Assembly (NCBI RefSeq): GCF_029854705.2
Contig: NZ_CP139035.1
Location: 3,348,001 to 3,412,000, forward strand
Origin: Akkermansia sp. N21116
Lineage (GTDB): Bacteria > Verrucomicrobiota > Verrucomicrobiia > Verrucomicrobiales > Akkermansiaceae
Reading direction: 5' to 3'
DNA length: 64,000 bases
The position numbers were made by a program, and so were the translations under genes. This document shows positions 51,995 through 60,833 of the stretch, in pieces. The stretch's first letter is position 1, and every line of letters begins with the position of its first letter. The notes under the pieces are model-generated. The model had not been told where the DNA came from and did no database searches. It saw only the letters and a program-made list of their open reading frames with translations.

Positions 51995-54400
51995 ATGAAT
52001 TCACCATTTCAAAAAAGAATCGCCACCGATACTTTAATCGTTTTTCCTCTACAACATAATTTCATAACACTAAAATATTTACTATTGTTTCCCCTAGTTA
52101 TTGGTAATCTACCTTCAGGATATGCAAAACCTTCTGTCGATTATGTTAATCCCTTCATAGGAGCAAGTACAAGTGTGACCCAAGCCAGATCCAGCCACGG
52201 TCTGGGCAAAACGTTTCCCGGAGCCACCACTCCTTTTGGATTGACTCAAATCAGTCCAAATACGGTTACAGGAGGAGATAATGGATCCGGATATAGTTAC
52301 GAAAACAACACGATTGAAGGATTCGCATTCACCCAGATGAGTGGAGTGGGATGGTATGGAGACCTCGGCAATTTTCTGGTTATGCCGACAACAGGGAGAT
52401 TGCATACGGTAGCCGGAACACCTCAATCACCCAATGAGGGATATCGTTCCCGATTTTCAAAAAAAGATGAAGTAGCACAAGCCGGTTATTATGCAGCAAG
52501 CCTGACGGATTACGGAATTCGAGCAGAAGCAACGGCAGCTCCACATAGCGGCATCCTCAGGTTTACATTCCCGAAAAATTCCTCTTCCCGCATTCAGATT
52601 GACTTGGCCAGACGGGTAGGAGGAACATCCACAGAGCAATACATTCAAGTCATTAACGATCACACAATCAAAGGATGGATGAAATGTACGCCTGAAGGAG
52701 GTGGCTGGGGCAATGGAGCCGGTCACCCTAATTACACCGTTTATTTCTATGCCCAATTCAGTAAACCATTCCAATCATTCGGCGTTTGGCAGGCGGAAAT
52801 TTCCGAAGATATGGAACGAAGACGTCACAATGTTGAAACGAAAGCCTATCAGAAACTCGTTTCTCAAGCCGAAATCGAAAAAGGATGTAGGGAAAAACAA
52901 GGTAAACATCTAGGATTCTATTCTGAATTTCAAACAGCAGAGGGAGAACAAATTCTCATCAAAGCAGGAATCTCATTTACATCCATGCAAGCAGCAGAAG
53001 AAAACCTGCAGTCAGAAATCAAAAATTTTGATTTTGATCATATCCGAAATAATGCCCGCAACTTATGGAATGATGTTCTGGATAAAATCATCGTCCAAGG
53101 AGGTACGGAAGATGATAAGACCGTTTTTTATACGGCCCTCTACCATACCATGATAGATCCTCGCAATTTTTCCGATGTAAATGGTTCCTACCTTGGAGGA
53201 GATAGCAGAGTGCGCAAAAATAATCGGTTTGTTAAAAGAACTATTTTTAGCGGTTGGGATGTCTTTAGAAGTCAATACCCCCTACAGACAATCATAAACC
53301 CTGAAATTGTCAATGACTCCATTAATTCACTTGTAGAACTGGCCGATGAAAGTGATAAGGGATACTTGGAACGCTGGGAATTTTTAAATGCCTACAGCGG
53401 TTGCATGATCGGCAATCCTGCCGTATCTGTTATAGCAGATGCCTATGCCAAAGGAATCAGAAATTTCGATATCATCAAAGGATATAAATTTGCTCGTCAA
53501 TCCTGTGAAAAATTTGGTAATGGAGAAAAAGGATTCACCCCCGGATCCATTTCAAAAACATTGGAATACGCCTATTCCGACTGGTGTCTCTCCCGGCTCG
53601 CCCGGGCTTTGGGAAATGGCAACGATGAAACCATATTTTCAAAACGTTCACAAAGTTATAGAAACATTTTTGATTCGGAAAAGAAGTGGTTTCGTCCACG
53701 AAACGCCGACGGTTCATGGAAAGATTGGCCAGTTCAAGGCAGGTTGGCCCAAGGTTATGGTTGCACGGAATCCAATCCTTACCAACAGGGCTGGTTTGTT
53801 CCTCATGACATAGAGGGCTTTATCGAACTTTTAGGAGGCAAAGATATGGCTCTGATGGAATTGCGAAATCTATTCAATCATACTCCGGAAGACATGCTCT
53901 GGAACAATTATTACAATCATGCCAACGAACCGGTTCACCATATTCCGTTCCTGTTTAACAGACTTGGCAGTCCTTGTGAAACCCAGTTCTGGACCAGGAA
54001 AATTTGTAACAAAGCTTATGGGAATTCAGTTGAAGGACTAGTAGGTAACGAAGATGTCGGCCAAATGTCCGCCTGGTATGTATTGGCAGCAATGGGAATT
54101 CATCCCATCTGTCCCGGAGATACACGTTATGAAATCACCAGTCCTGTTTTTGAACAAATTACAATCAAACTGGATCCTCGTTACGCCAAAGGCAAGGAAT
54201 TTGTCATTAAGGCCAATCATAACAACCGAAAAAATATCTATATCCAATCTGCCCGTTTAAACGGTAAACCATGGACATCTTGCGGAATATCCCACGAACA
54301 GATTATAGAAGGAGGAGTTCTCGAACTTGATATGGGACAGAATCCCAACAACGATTGGGGTACTTTTCATAAAAACGCATCACGGAATACCGCACCATAA
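51995..54400 (+). CDS. Secreted alpha-mannosidase, glycoside hydrolase family 92
   Basis: GH92 enzymes are calcium-dependent exo-alpha-mannosidases that trim N-glycans, most often alpha-1,2 linkages. The roughly 801-residue protein has a hydrophobic signal-like segment at about residues 26-45, and starts its mature region with VDYVNPFIGAS. Family motifs include HGLGKTFPGATTPFGLTQISP, GYLERWEFLNAYSGCMIGNPA, HDIEGFIELLGG, and GNEDVGQMSAWYVLAAMGIHP with the catalytic aspartate. The start at 51995 was chosen as the ATG nearest ahead of the signal segment; others at 51929 and 51767 are possible. The gene is clearly more AT-rich than its neighbours, a sign of recent transfer. Confidence 0.88.
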   Translation: MNSPFQKRIATDTLIVFPLQHNFITLKYLLLFPLVIGNLPSGYAKPSVDYVNPFIGASTSVTQARSSHGLGKTFPGATTPFGLTQISPNTVTGGDNGSGYSYENNTIEGFAFTQMSGVGWYGDLGNFLVMPTTGRLHTVAGTPQSPNEGYRSRFSKKDEVAQAGYYAASLTDYGIRAEATAAPHSGILRFTFPKNSSSRIQIDLARRVGGTSTEQYIQVINDHTIKGWMKCTPEGGGWGNGAGHPNYTVYFYAQFSKPFQSFGVWQAEISEDMERRRHNVETKAYQKLVSQAEIEKGCREKQGKHLGFYSEFQTAEGEQILIKAGISFTSMQAAEENLQSEIKNFDFDHIRNNARNLWNDVLDKIIVQGGTEDDKTVFYTALYHTMIDPRNFSDVNGSYLGGDSRVRKNNRFVKRTIFSGWDVFRSQYPLQTIINPEIVNDSINSLVELADESDKGYLERWEFLNAYSGCMIGNPAVSVIADAYAKGIRNFDIIKGYKFARQSCEKFGNGEKGFTPGSISKTLEYAYSDWCLSRLARALGNGNDETIFSKRSQSYRNIFDSEKKWFRPRNADGSWKDWPVQGRLAQGYGCTESNPYQQGWFVPHDIEGFIELLGGKDMALMELRNLFNHTPEDMLWNNYYNHANEPVHHIPFLFNRLGSPCETQFWTRKICNKAYGNSVEGLVGNEDVGQMSAWYVLAAMGIHPICPGDTRYEITSPVFEQITIKLDPRYAKGKEFVIKANHNNRKNIYIQSARLNGKPWTSCGISHEQIIEGGVLELDMGQNPNNDWGTFHKNASRNTAP

Positions 54401-54427
54401 CCCGCTGAAACTAGTAAAGAAGCCAAT

Positions 54428-55170
54428 CTATCCTTCGTCGCTCCTCAAGGCTCCCATTGGTAATTCGTAAAGTAACCAGACGATGGGGAAAGCAACAAAC
54501 TGTACGGCCCGATGGGCTAATTGATGAAACGGTCATAAACCAGACAAGGAACTTGCCTGCTCGTCGCTTCACAAGCAAAGGGAGACGGGGGAGGAGACTT
54601 GCAGATGACAACACTGCCATTATAGGAAGTACAGCTTTCCATCACAATTTTCTTCGGGCGTCTCGTTGCCGGGAATTTGGGAAGCTTATTGTAGCCGCAA
54701 TAGCTCGGTTTACCTCCTTCCCAAAGAGGCATCTCATATTCCCACTGTGCACCTATTCTTTCATCTTCATCAGCTTCTCTCTTCACCAGCTTCGCCCGAC
54801 GCGGCAGACTAAACACGGTATTCCTTCTTCCTCGATCCACCACTACATATCCGGTGCGCACGGGCAAGTCATCTCTCCGACGAAACACAATTTCTCTGAT
54901 ATCGATAAGCCCCATAAACACAGAATGGACAAAAGGAGATGTTTCACGGGAATAGGGAACCAATGTGCAGGGAATGTAATCCCCGGCTAGAGGGTCATCT
55001 TCTCCCTGACTTTCGATTCTATACGCCTTCTTCCCTGCTGGTTGCTCTGGCAGGTAGAACACTGTATCTTTTTCCAGCTTGTTTCACGAATGGTCAACAA
55101 GCGTGCAGGAGCTCAAGAAAATCCCCAGTACGGGAATCAGGATGAAACAAAGGCGGGCAGGAAAAGACAT
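54428..55170 (-). pseudogene. Decayed tandem copy of the adjacent lipoprotein gene
   Basis: This is a close paralogue of the gene at 55248-56003. It starts MSFPARLCFILIPVLG with the lipobox LSSC, but codon 29, TGG in the intact copy, is TGA here. The frame continues with high identity (for example FYLPEQPAGKKAYRIESQG) to RFIN, where a TAT codon has become TAG. Small indels disrupt the last 30 codons. The upstream 51 bases (55184-55234) are identical to those of the intact copy. A 181-residue product from an internal start at 55062 is possible but would lack a signal peptide. Confidence 0.85.
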
Positions 55171-55183
55171 CGTTTGTTTCTCA

Positions 55184-55234
55184 TACTACCTTCCCCATAC
55201 TGCCACAATCAAAATAATCAAGCAGGGCTGATTC
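55184..55234 (-). repeat. 51-base leader repeat, copy of 56017-56067
   Basis: This stretch ahead of the decayed lipoprotein copy is identical base for base to 56017-56067 ahead of the intact copy. It shows that the promoter/leader was duplicated together with the gene and marks the left unit of a tandem duplication of about 830 bases. Confidence 0.9.
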
Positions 55235-55247
55235 GGAAGGAGGCAAT

Positions 55248-56003
55248 CTATTCGTCGTCGCTTCTCAAGTAACCCCATAGCCATTCGTGAAGTGGCCAGA
55301 CGATGGGAAAAGTCACAACCTGCACCGCCCCGAGGGGATAATTGATGAAACGGTCATAAAGCGGGCAGGAAACCCGCCTGCTCGCTGGTTCACAAGCAAA
55401 GGGCGATGGAGGAGGGGATTTGCAGAGGACAAAATTGTTATTATAGAAGGTAAGGCTTTCCGTCACAATTTTCTTCGGGCGACCCTCTGCCGGAAATTCT
55501 GGAAGATCGTTGTAGCCACAATAGTTTGGACTGTCTCCTTCACAATGAGTCACCTCGTATCGCCAAAATACAGAGCTGAATCTTTCATCTTCATCAGCTT
55601 CTCTCTTCACCAGCTTAGCCCGACGCGGCAGACTAAACACGGTGTGCCTCCTTATCCGGTTATCCACTACATATCCGGTGCGCACGGGCAAGTCATCTCT
55701 CCGACGAAACACAATTTCTCTGATATCAGCAGCCCCAACGACACCACCAAACACAGAATGGACAAAAGGAGATGTTTCACGGGAATAGGGAACCAATGTG
55801 CAGGGAATGTAATCCCCGGCGAGAAGATCATTTTTCCCCTGACTTTCGATTCTATATGCCTTCTTCCCTGCTGGTTGCTCTGGCAGGTAGAACACTGTAT
55901 CTTTTTCCAGCTTGTTCCACGAATGGTCAACAAGCGTGCAGGAACTCAGGAAAAGCCCCAGTACGGGGATCAGGATGAAACAAAGGCGGGCAGGAAGAGA
56001 CAT
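55248..56003 (-). CDS. Uncharacterised lipoprotein
   Basis: I do not recognise the family. The 251-residue protein has a lipoprotein signal peptide with lipobox LSSC (acylated cysteine about residue 22). A globular body follows with four or five further cysteines that could form disulfides. It ends with a hydrophobic, tryptophan-rich segment (VVTFPIVWPLHEWLWGYL). No enzymatic motif is seen. It sits between the fucosidase gene and its own decayed duplicate, on the same strand as both. Confidence 0.75.
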   Translation of the reverse strand: MSLPARLCFILIPVLGLFLSSCTLVDHSWNKLEKDTVFYLPEQPAGKKAYRIESQGKNDLLAGDYIPCTLVPYSRETSPFVHSVFGGVVGAADIREIVFRRRDDLPVRTGYVVDNRIRRHTVFSLPRRAKLVKREADEDERFSSVFWRYEVTHCEGDSPNYCGYNDLPEFPAEGRPKKIVTESLTFYNNNFVLCKSPPPSPFACEPASRRVSCPLYDRFINYPLGAVQVVTFPIVWPLHEWLWGYLRSDDE

Positions 56004-56016
56004 CGTTTGTTCTCTC

Positions 56017-56067
56017 TACTACCTTCCCCATACTGCCACAATCAAAATAATCAAGCAGGGCTGATTC
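56017..56067 (-). repeat. 51-base leader repeat, copy of 55184-55234
   Basis: Leader of the intact lipoprotein gene, identical to 55184-55234. A possible weak promoter on the minus strand combines TTGATT, 16 bases and TATGGG. The right end overlaps a hairpin (about 56057-56088, AGGGCTG with CAGCCCT and an inner TTCC/GGAA) lying 17-48 bases past the fucosidase stop, which may terminate that gene. Confidence 0.85.
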
Positions 56068-56104
56068 CAAACATGGAACCAGCCCTGTTGGGTAAAGGGG
56101 CAAA

Positions 56105-58225
56105 TTATCGTGCCGCTTCGACGCCGAGTTCAGCAACGACAACATGGTTGCCATCGACGACGGATTTGCCGACGAAGCGCATGTAGCGAGCAGAGACAGG
56201 TTTCTCCAAGGTGATTTTCTGGCGAATGGGGTTGGCCTTGATGTTGGAGAATTCACCAGCGGCAACTGGGGAGCCCCAATCCTTGCCATCCTGGCTCAGA
56301 TAGACTTCGTAGTTGCTGATGATGCCGCGGGTGATGCCATCCTGCCGGGGCGTGTAGTACACGGCAGACACAGGGATGGAAGAACCCATATCGATGTCGA
56401 TGGCCTGAGGAGGAGCGATTTCTCCGGAACCGGCGTGCGTGTGCCACAAAGTACGTGGATTGCCATCGATGGCAGCCTTCGGATCAGAGGCGGCTTGTTC
56501 AGCGGCGATGACCTTCCAGTCTGCCGTGCTGACGGGGAGTTCTTCAGTAGTGACGGAAGACATTTCTTCTCCACGGAATGCACGAGCGGCAATTTTACCG
56601 CCAAGCGGTAAATTCAGAGGTTCCTTGTATTCCGGAGACGAAGTCCCCGGTTCCGTGCCGTCGAGGGTATAACGAAGCGTCATGCCGGAGGGAGATTTCA
56701 ATTCAACCTTGCCCTCGGCGTTCCGAACGACTTCCGGGGCTTTCATCACAACCGGGCGCTTCCAAAGCGAAATTTCGCTCAAGGCCGGTTCGGCATCCGC
56801 CGCATCGATGGATACGCGAACAGCTTTGGTTTTGACAAGCTTACCCTGACGCAGGGTGTGGCCGCCAATGCTGCTGCCGTCAACCCATGGCACAAACTGG
56901 CCATCCTCCAAAACGGAGACGGAGAACTTACGAATTCTCTGTCCCAGCTGAATCGGTTCCGCCAAGCGAATGACGTCGAACTCGGCCTCTTCCGGCAAAT
57001 TCAATGTCACCGTACCCGTCTTGTGACCATCGGCAGCCATCCAGAAAGTCGTTCTCTTGCGATCCAATACCCGGGAAGCATCCGTTCCCGGGCGAGTGGA
57101 ATCCGCCGAAACGACAGCACCGGCTGCAAAGTTGCGGGAATAAAGTTTTTTGAGGAGTGCGGCGAATCCCTTCAGAGCTACCTCATCATTTTCATGGATG
57201 CGCCCGCGGCGATCCGGCGGAACATTGAGATTGAGATTGGCTCCGCGGCCAACGCTGCAAAAGTACAGTTCCATCAGGTTTTCCGGAGTCCTGACACGTG
57301 CATTTTCAGATTCGTGCCAGAACCAGCCCGGACGAATGGAAACATCCGCCTCGGCAGGAATCCAGAATTTGCCGTTCACGTCTCCGGATGGGAGATTGCC
57401 GGAAGTGCAATGCCCGGGAGCGGCAGGGGAAGCATCAGGGCTCTTAGGTTCATACGTCGCCCAGCAGGGATAATTGGCAAAACCCGATTCATTGCCGACC
57501 CATCGGCATCCCGGTCCGACATCGGAGAAAATGACGGCTCCCGGCTGAAGCCGGTGCACGAGTTCCCAGGTTTTGGGCCAATCGTAGTAGGTACTACGGT
57601 CAATGGAACGCTTTTCCCGTTTGCCACCGTAGTAACCGTCGCCTCCATTGGCACCGTCGTGCCATACTTCAAACAAGGGGCCATAATTGGTCAGCAATTC
57701 TCGAAGTTGTTCGCGGTAGACCTTGATGTATTCCGGCGTTCCGTAGGCAGGATGGTTGCGGTCCCAGGGCGAAAGATAAATGCCGAACTTCAACCCGTAT
57801 TTTTTACAGGCGTTGGCGAAGTCGCGTACGACATCTCCTTTGCCGTGCTTCCACGAAGAGGAAGCTACGCTGTGCTTGGTCGTCTTTGTCGGCCACAGGC
57901 AAAAGCCGTCGTGATGCTTGGCCGTGAGGATAATCCCTTTCATGCCCCCATCGGCCATGACCTTGACGATTTGCTCCGGGTCATAATCCGTCGGGTTGAA
58001 CATGTCCGGTGATTCGTCACCAAATCCCCATTCCCTTCCCGTAAACGTGTTCGTCGTAAAATGAACAAACCCGTGCATTTCCATGTCGTTCCACGCCAAC
58101 TGAGCTGGCGAAGGCACCGCCCCGTACGGACGGGGGGCTTCAACGTCCATGGAAGCCGGACTACTCCACGCCAGCGCGGCAATACCGGCCAGCATGGAAC
58201 AAAGGAGAGTCGAATTGTTCGTCAT
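56105..58225 (-). CDS. Secreted alpha-L-fucosidase, glycoside hydrolase family 29
   Basis: GH29 fucosidases release alpha-linked L-fucose from glycans by a retaining mechanism. The 706-residue protein has a signal peptide (about residues 1-22). The catalytic barrel carries HGFVHFTTNTFTGREWG, LTAKHHDGFCLWPT, the nucleophile aspartate in FEVWHDGANGGDG (D190), and RGANLNLNVPPDRRGRI. A discoidin-like domain at about 375-485, a short chitobiase/Fn3-like module, and a C-terminal discoidin (F5/8C) domain at about 575-704 follow. Fucose caps mucin O-glycans, so this enzyme would act first. Its promoter contains a perfect palindrome reaching the start codon. Confidence 0.94.
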   Translation of the reverse strand: MTNNSTLLCSMLAGIAALAWSSPASMDVEAPRPYGAVPSPAQLAWNDMEMHGFVHFTTNTFTGREWGFGDESPDMFNPTDYDPEQIVKVMADGGMKGIILTAKHHDGFCLWPTKTTKHSVASSSWKHGKGDVVRDFANACKKYGLKFGIYLSPWDRNHPAYGTPEYIKVYREQLRELLTNYGPLFEVWHDGANGGDGYYGGKREKRSIDRSTYYDWPKTWELVHRLQPGAVIFSDVGPGCRWVGNESGFANYPCWATYEPKSPDASPAAPGHCTSGNLPSGDVNGKFWIPAEADVSIRPGWFWHESENARVRTPENLMELYFCSVGRGANLNLNVPPDRRGRIHENDEVALKGFAALLKKLYSRNFAAGAVVSADSTRPGTDASRVLDRKRTTFWMAADGHKTGTVTLNLPEEAEFDVIRLAEPIQLGQRIRKFSVSVLEDGQFVPWVDGSSIGGHTLRQGKLVKTKAVRVSIDAADAEPALSEISLWKRPVVMKAPEVVRNAEGKVELKSPSGMTLRYTLDGTEPGTSSPEYKEPLNLPLGGKIAARAFRGEEMSSVTTEELPVSTADWKVIAAEQAASDPKAAIDGNPRTLWHTHAGSGEIAPPQAIDIDMGSSIPVSAVYYTPRQDGITRGIISNYEVYLSQDGKDWGSPVAAGEFSNIKANPIRQKITLEKPVSARYMRFVGKSVVDGNHVVVAELGVEAAR

Positions 58226-58244
58226 AGCGTATAATATACGCTAT
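58224..58244. promoter_or_regulatory. Perfect 21-base palindrome over the fucosidase promoter and start codon
   Basis: ATAGCGTATA, a central A, TATACGCTAT: ten-base arms with no mismatch. The minus-strand -10 candidate TATATT (58233-58238) lies inside it. Seven bases separate that from ATG 58225, whose first two bases lie in the palindrome. This looks like an operator for a dimeric repressor on a leaderless promoter. The regulator is unknown. Confidence 0.6.
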
Positions 58245-58287
58245 AAAAGGGCATTCTCTTTCAAACTCTTTGATCTTACATCGTTCC

Positions 58288-59262
58288 CTATCGACTGATG
58301 GGAAGGTGTGTGACTTGTTCCCGGACATTCCTGACCAGCACGGTACTCATGTACCGTTCTACGGCGGAAGAGGCCACCGTCACAATACGCTTGCCCTCCA
58401 TGCCGGGACGCCGGGCCAGTTCCAGAGCAGCGTACACATTGCCTCCCGTGGAAATACCGGCAGGAATCCCTTCTTCCTTGTTCAGGCGCCGGGCCATTTC
58501 GACAGCGGCCTCTCCCGGAACAGCAATGACTTCATCCAACAGGGATACGTCCAGAATAGAGGGGATAAATCCGGCTCCTATTCCCTGGATCATATGAGCC
58601 CCCGGGGAACCTCCCGACAACACGGCGCTTTCGGACGGTTCCATGCCAACGATACGGACACCGGGACATTCTTCCTTCAAGCGGCGTCCAATACCCATAA
58701 TCGTCCCGCCGGTACCGATTCCAGCAACGAACACATCCACACGACCGCCCGTCTGAGCCACAATTTCGGGGCCGGTCCCCATGTAATGGGCTTCGGCATT
58801 AGCCGGGTTGGAAAACTGATCGGGCATGAAGGCATTGTCACCGTATTTCTCCGTCAACTCCCGGGCTTTATCGATAGAACCTTTCATAGCCAGGGAACCG
58901 GGAGTCAGGACAATTTCCGCACCGAGCATGCCGAGCAAAGCCCGGCGTTCCACCGACATGGTCTCCGGCATGACCAGCAGACACCGGTACCCCAGGCTAC
59001 GGGCAACGAAGGCCAGCCCGATTCCCGTATTGCCGGAGGTCGGTTCGATAATCAAGCCCCCCGGTTTCAGGAGTCCCCGGCGTTCGGCCTCGCGGATCAT
59101 GAAAAGGGCCACCCTGTCTTTAATACTGAAAAGAGGATTGCGGAATTCGCACTTCAGTAGAATTTCAGCAGGACTGCCCTCCGTCACCTTATTCAGACGG
59201 ATCATGGGCGTCCCCCCGATCGTATCAATGACGTTTGCCGCTATGCCTGAGTTAAAATCCAT
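58288..59262 (-). CDS. cysK: Cysteine synthase A (O-acetylserine sulfhydrylase)
   Basis: CysK makes cysteine from O-acetylserine and sulfide using pyridoxal phosphate. The 324-residue protein has the cofactor lysine in LFSIKDR (K48; most relatives read SVKDR), the PTSGNTG phosphate loop (about 74-80) and GIGTGGTIMGIGR. It also has the C-terminal serine-binding region (VASSAVERY). The length is normal. It pairs functionally with cysE at 18-19 kb. It lies downstream of ndk, separated by ndk's terminator. Confidence 0.95.
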   Translation of the reverse strand: MDFNSGIAANVIDTIGGTPMIRLNKVTEGSPAEILLKCEFRNPLFSIKDRVALFMIREAERRGLLKPGGLIIEPTSGNTGIGLAFVARSLGYRCLLVMPETMSVERRALLGMLGAEIVLTPGSLAMKGSIDKARELTEKYGDNAFMPDQFSNPANAEAHYMGTGPEIVAQTGGRVDVFVAGIGTGGTIMGIGRRLKEECPGVRIVGMEPSESAVLSGGSPGAHMIQGIGAGFIPSILDVSLLDEVIAVPGEAAVEMARRLNKEEGIPAGISTGGNVYAALELARRPGMEGKRIVTVASSAVERYMSTVLVRNVREQVTHLPISR

Positions 59263-59304
59263 ACCGGATATTTACTCTCTTTTCCATCTCCCGTCCACGG
59301 AGAA

Positions 59305-59337
59305 TTTAAAAAGGGATGTCCCCCGGGAGGACATCCC
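59305..59337 (-). terminator. Rho-independent terminator after ndk
   Basis: A nine-base perfect stem (GGGATGTCC 59313-59321 with GGACATCCC 59329-59337) has a seven-base loop. On the minus strand it is followed by TTTTTAAATT. It lies 26 bases past the ndk stop, so cysK should need its own promoter. Confidence 0.88.
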
Positions 59338-59363
59338 CAATCAAACAGTTGAACCATCAGGGA

Positions 59364-59822
59364 TCAACTGAGATAATCGAACAATTCACCCGGCTTAAAG
59401 AAACGGGCAAGTTCCGTCGCTGCCGATTCGGGACTATCGGAAGCGTGACAAATATTCATCATGCTATCGGTGCCGTAATCGCCGCGGATCGTTCCCTTGG
59501 GAGCCTTGGTGGAATTGGTAGGTCCAAGCAATTCGCGTACGCGTACGATCACGCCGGGGCCGCTCAAAGCCACAGCGACGACCGGGGAACTGGTCATGAA
59601 AGCGAGCAAACGGGGAAAGAGAGGGGTTCCGTCGATCACAAGATCGAGAATATGTGCATAGTGTTCTCTTAAAATCGCTTCATCCAGCTGGATCATTTTC
59701 AGCCCGCGAAGGCGGAATCCTTCATGCAGGAGCCGCTTCAAAATCGTACCGGAAAGGTTTTTGCGCACACAGTCGGGCTTGAACAAAATCAGAGACGTTT
59801 CTTCGTTTGTGTAAGGAGTCAT
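59364..59822 (-). CDS. ndk: Nucleoside diphosphate kinase
   Basis: Ndk transfers phosphate from ATP to other nucleoside diphosphates through a histidine intermediate. The 152-residue protein starts MTPYTNEETSLILFKPDCV, with the family's KPD motif. It has RLLAFMTSSPVVAVALSGPGVI, GPTNSTKAPKGTIRGDYG and the active-site histidine in NICHASDS, close to the canonical N-x-x-H-x-SD. The ATG at 59822 is preferred over an upstream TTG. Confidence 0.95.
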   Translation of the reverse strand: MTPYTNEETSLILFKPDCVRKNLSGTILKRLLHEGFRLRGLKMIQLDEAILREHYAHILDLVIDGTPLFPRLLAFMTSSPVVAVALSGPGVIVRVRELLGPTNSTKAPKGTIRGDYGTDSMMNICHASDSPESAATELARFFKPGELFDYLS

Positions 59823-59917
59823 TGTCAATACTCAATTATTAATGTAGGCATGCGGAGTACACTGCCCGGGAGGGGTACGTCAAGGCAAATCACACGAAAA
59901 ATTGTGACGAAAACCCG

Positions 59918-60694
59918 TTACAAGGGGACGGCATAGGTCGCACAACGGTTCAACCAACCCTGGAGCCACCTGCGTTCGCCGCGGTCGGCAGGACTATTGG
60001 CAACGCGCCGGGAAAGGACCTTTCCGGCCGCTCGGGAAAACTCTGTAGAAGCCGCATTTCCCGCAACGACGGGCCGCATCTCCTCCAGCACCTGAAGGAG
60101 CCCCCATCCCTGGTTGCGGTACCGCTCCGCGGCGTTCACGCCCTCCCCTTTAAAATTGACATAGTCGATCAACGCATACATCCCCTGAGGAGTCGAGGCC
60201 ACGGCATAATATTTCCGCGAGATATCCTCCGGATTCTTCGCTTCACGGCAAATCCTCTGCAAAGCCGATACCGAGCGTTTAATGATGAAATCCGCCTGGA
60301 TTTCCGTATGGGAGGCCAGCCATGCACGCATGACATCGGCCAATCCTCCTTTTTTGTCGGAAGCCAAAAAAGCCTGCCTGTCCGCCCAGGGGGCAGTCCC
60401 GCGCGCCCAGGAAGGCACGGTAACGCCCTTGGACGCGGCAAAGCGGACAAATTCCGGGAAACTCTCCTCAAACGGCCCGCGGACACCTCGAGGGTACCAG
60501 ATAAAATGCCCGATTCCCAAGGAAGGAAAGTTCTCCCCTTTGTTCCATGACACAAGGCCCTTCACGGAACCGGCACATTCGTTCTGCCAGATCTTACGGG
60601 CAATTTTATCCTTTACTCCTTCCGTAGAAGGCGCAGAGGCAGACAGGGAAACGAAGCCCAAAACAATACAAGCGCACAGCAGAAGGTATTTCAT
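59918..60694 (-). CDS. Secreted lysozyme-like protein of unknown family
   Basis: The 258-residue protein has a signal peptide (about residues 1-20). After it, IWQNECAGSVKGLVSWN and the following KGENFPSLGIGHFIWYP resemble the glutamate-containing opening of lysozyme-fold glycosidases: E in NECAG, then the SLGIGHFIW strand. I do not recognise a named family, and the pattern is suggestive only. If active it would cleave peptidoglycan during growth or division. It is divergent from the Bcr-like efflux gene across 139 bases. Confidence 0.6.
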   Translation of the reverse strand: MKYLLLCACIVLGFVSLSASAPSTEGVKDKIARKIWQNECAGSVKGLVSWNKGENFPSLGIGHFIWYPRGVRGPFEESFPEFVRFAASKGVTVPSWARGTAPWADRQAFLASDKKGGLADVMRAWLASHTEIQADFIIKRSVSALQRICREAKNPEDISRKYYAVASTPQGMYALIDYVNFKGEGVNAAERYRNQGWGLLQVLEEMRPVVAGNAASTEFSRAAGKVLSRRVANSPADRGERRWLQGWLNRCATYAVPL

Positions 60695-60833
60695 GCAACT
60701 ACTGTTATCGAATCCCCTCCCCTGTCAATTCCGATCCCTCCGCATGCCGGTCATCACATCATGTAAAATAATTACCAAATAAAAACTATTATCTTGCATT
60801 ATTAATTTCATTTCGATAACAAACAATCATCTC

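Noticed and set aside
55287-56186. 299-residue plus-strand frame over the lipoprotein gene
   Set aside because: It mirrors the duplicated lipoprotein on the other strand, with no signal peptide or motif of its own.
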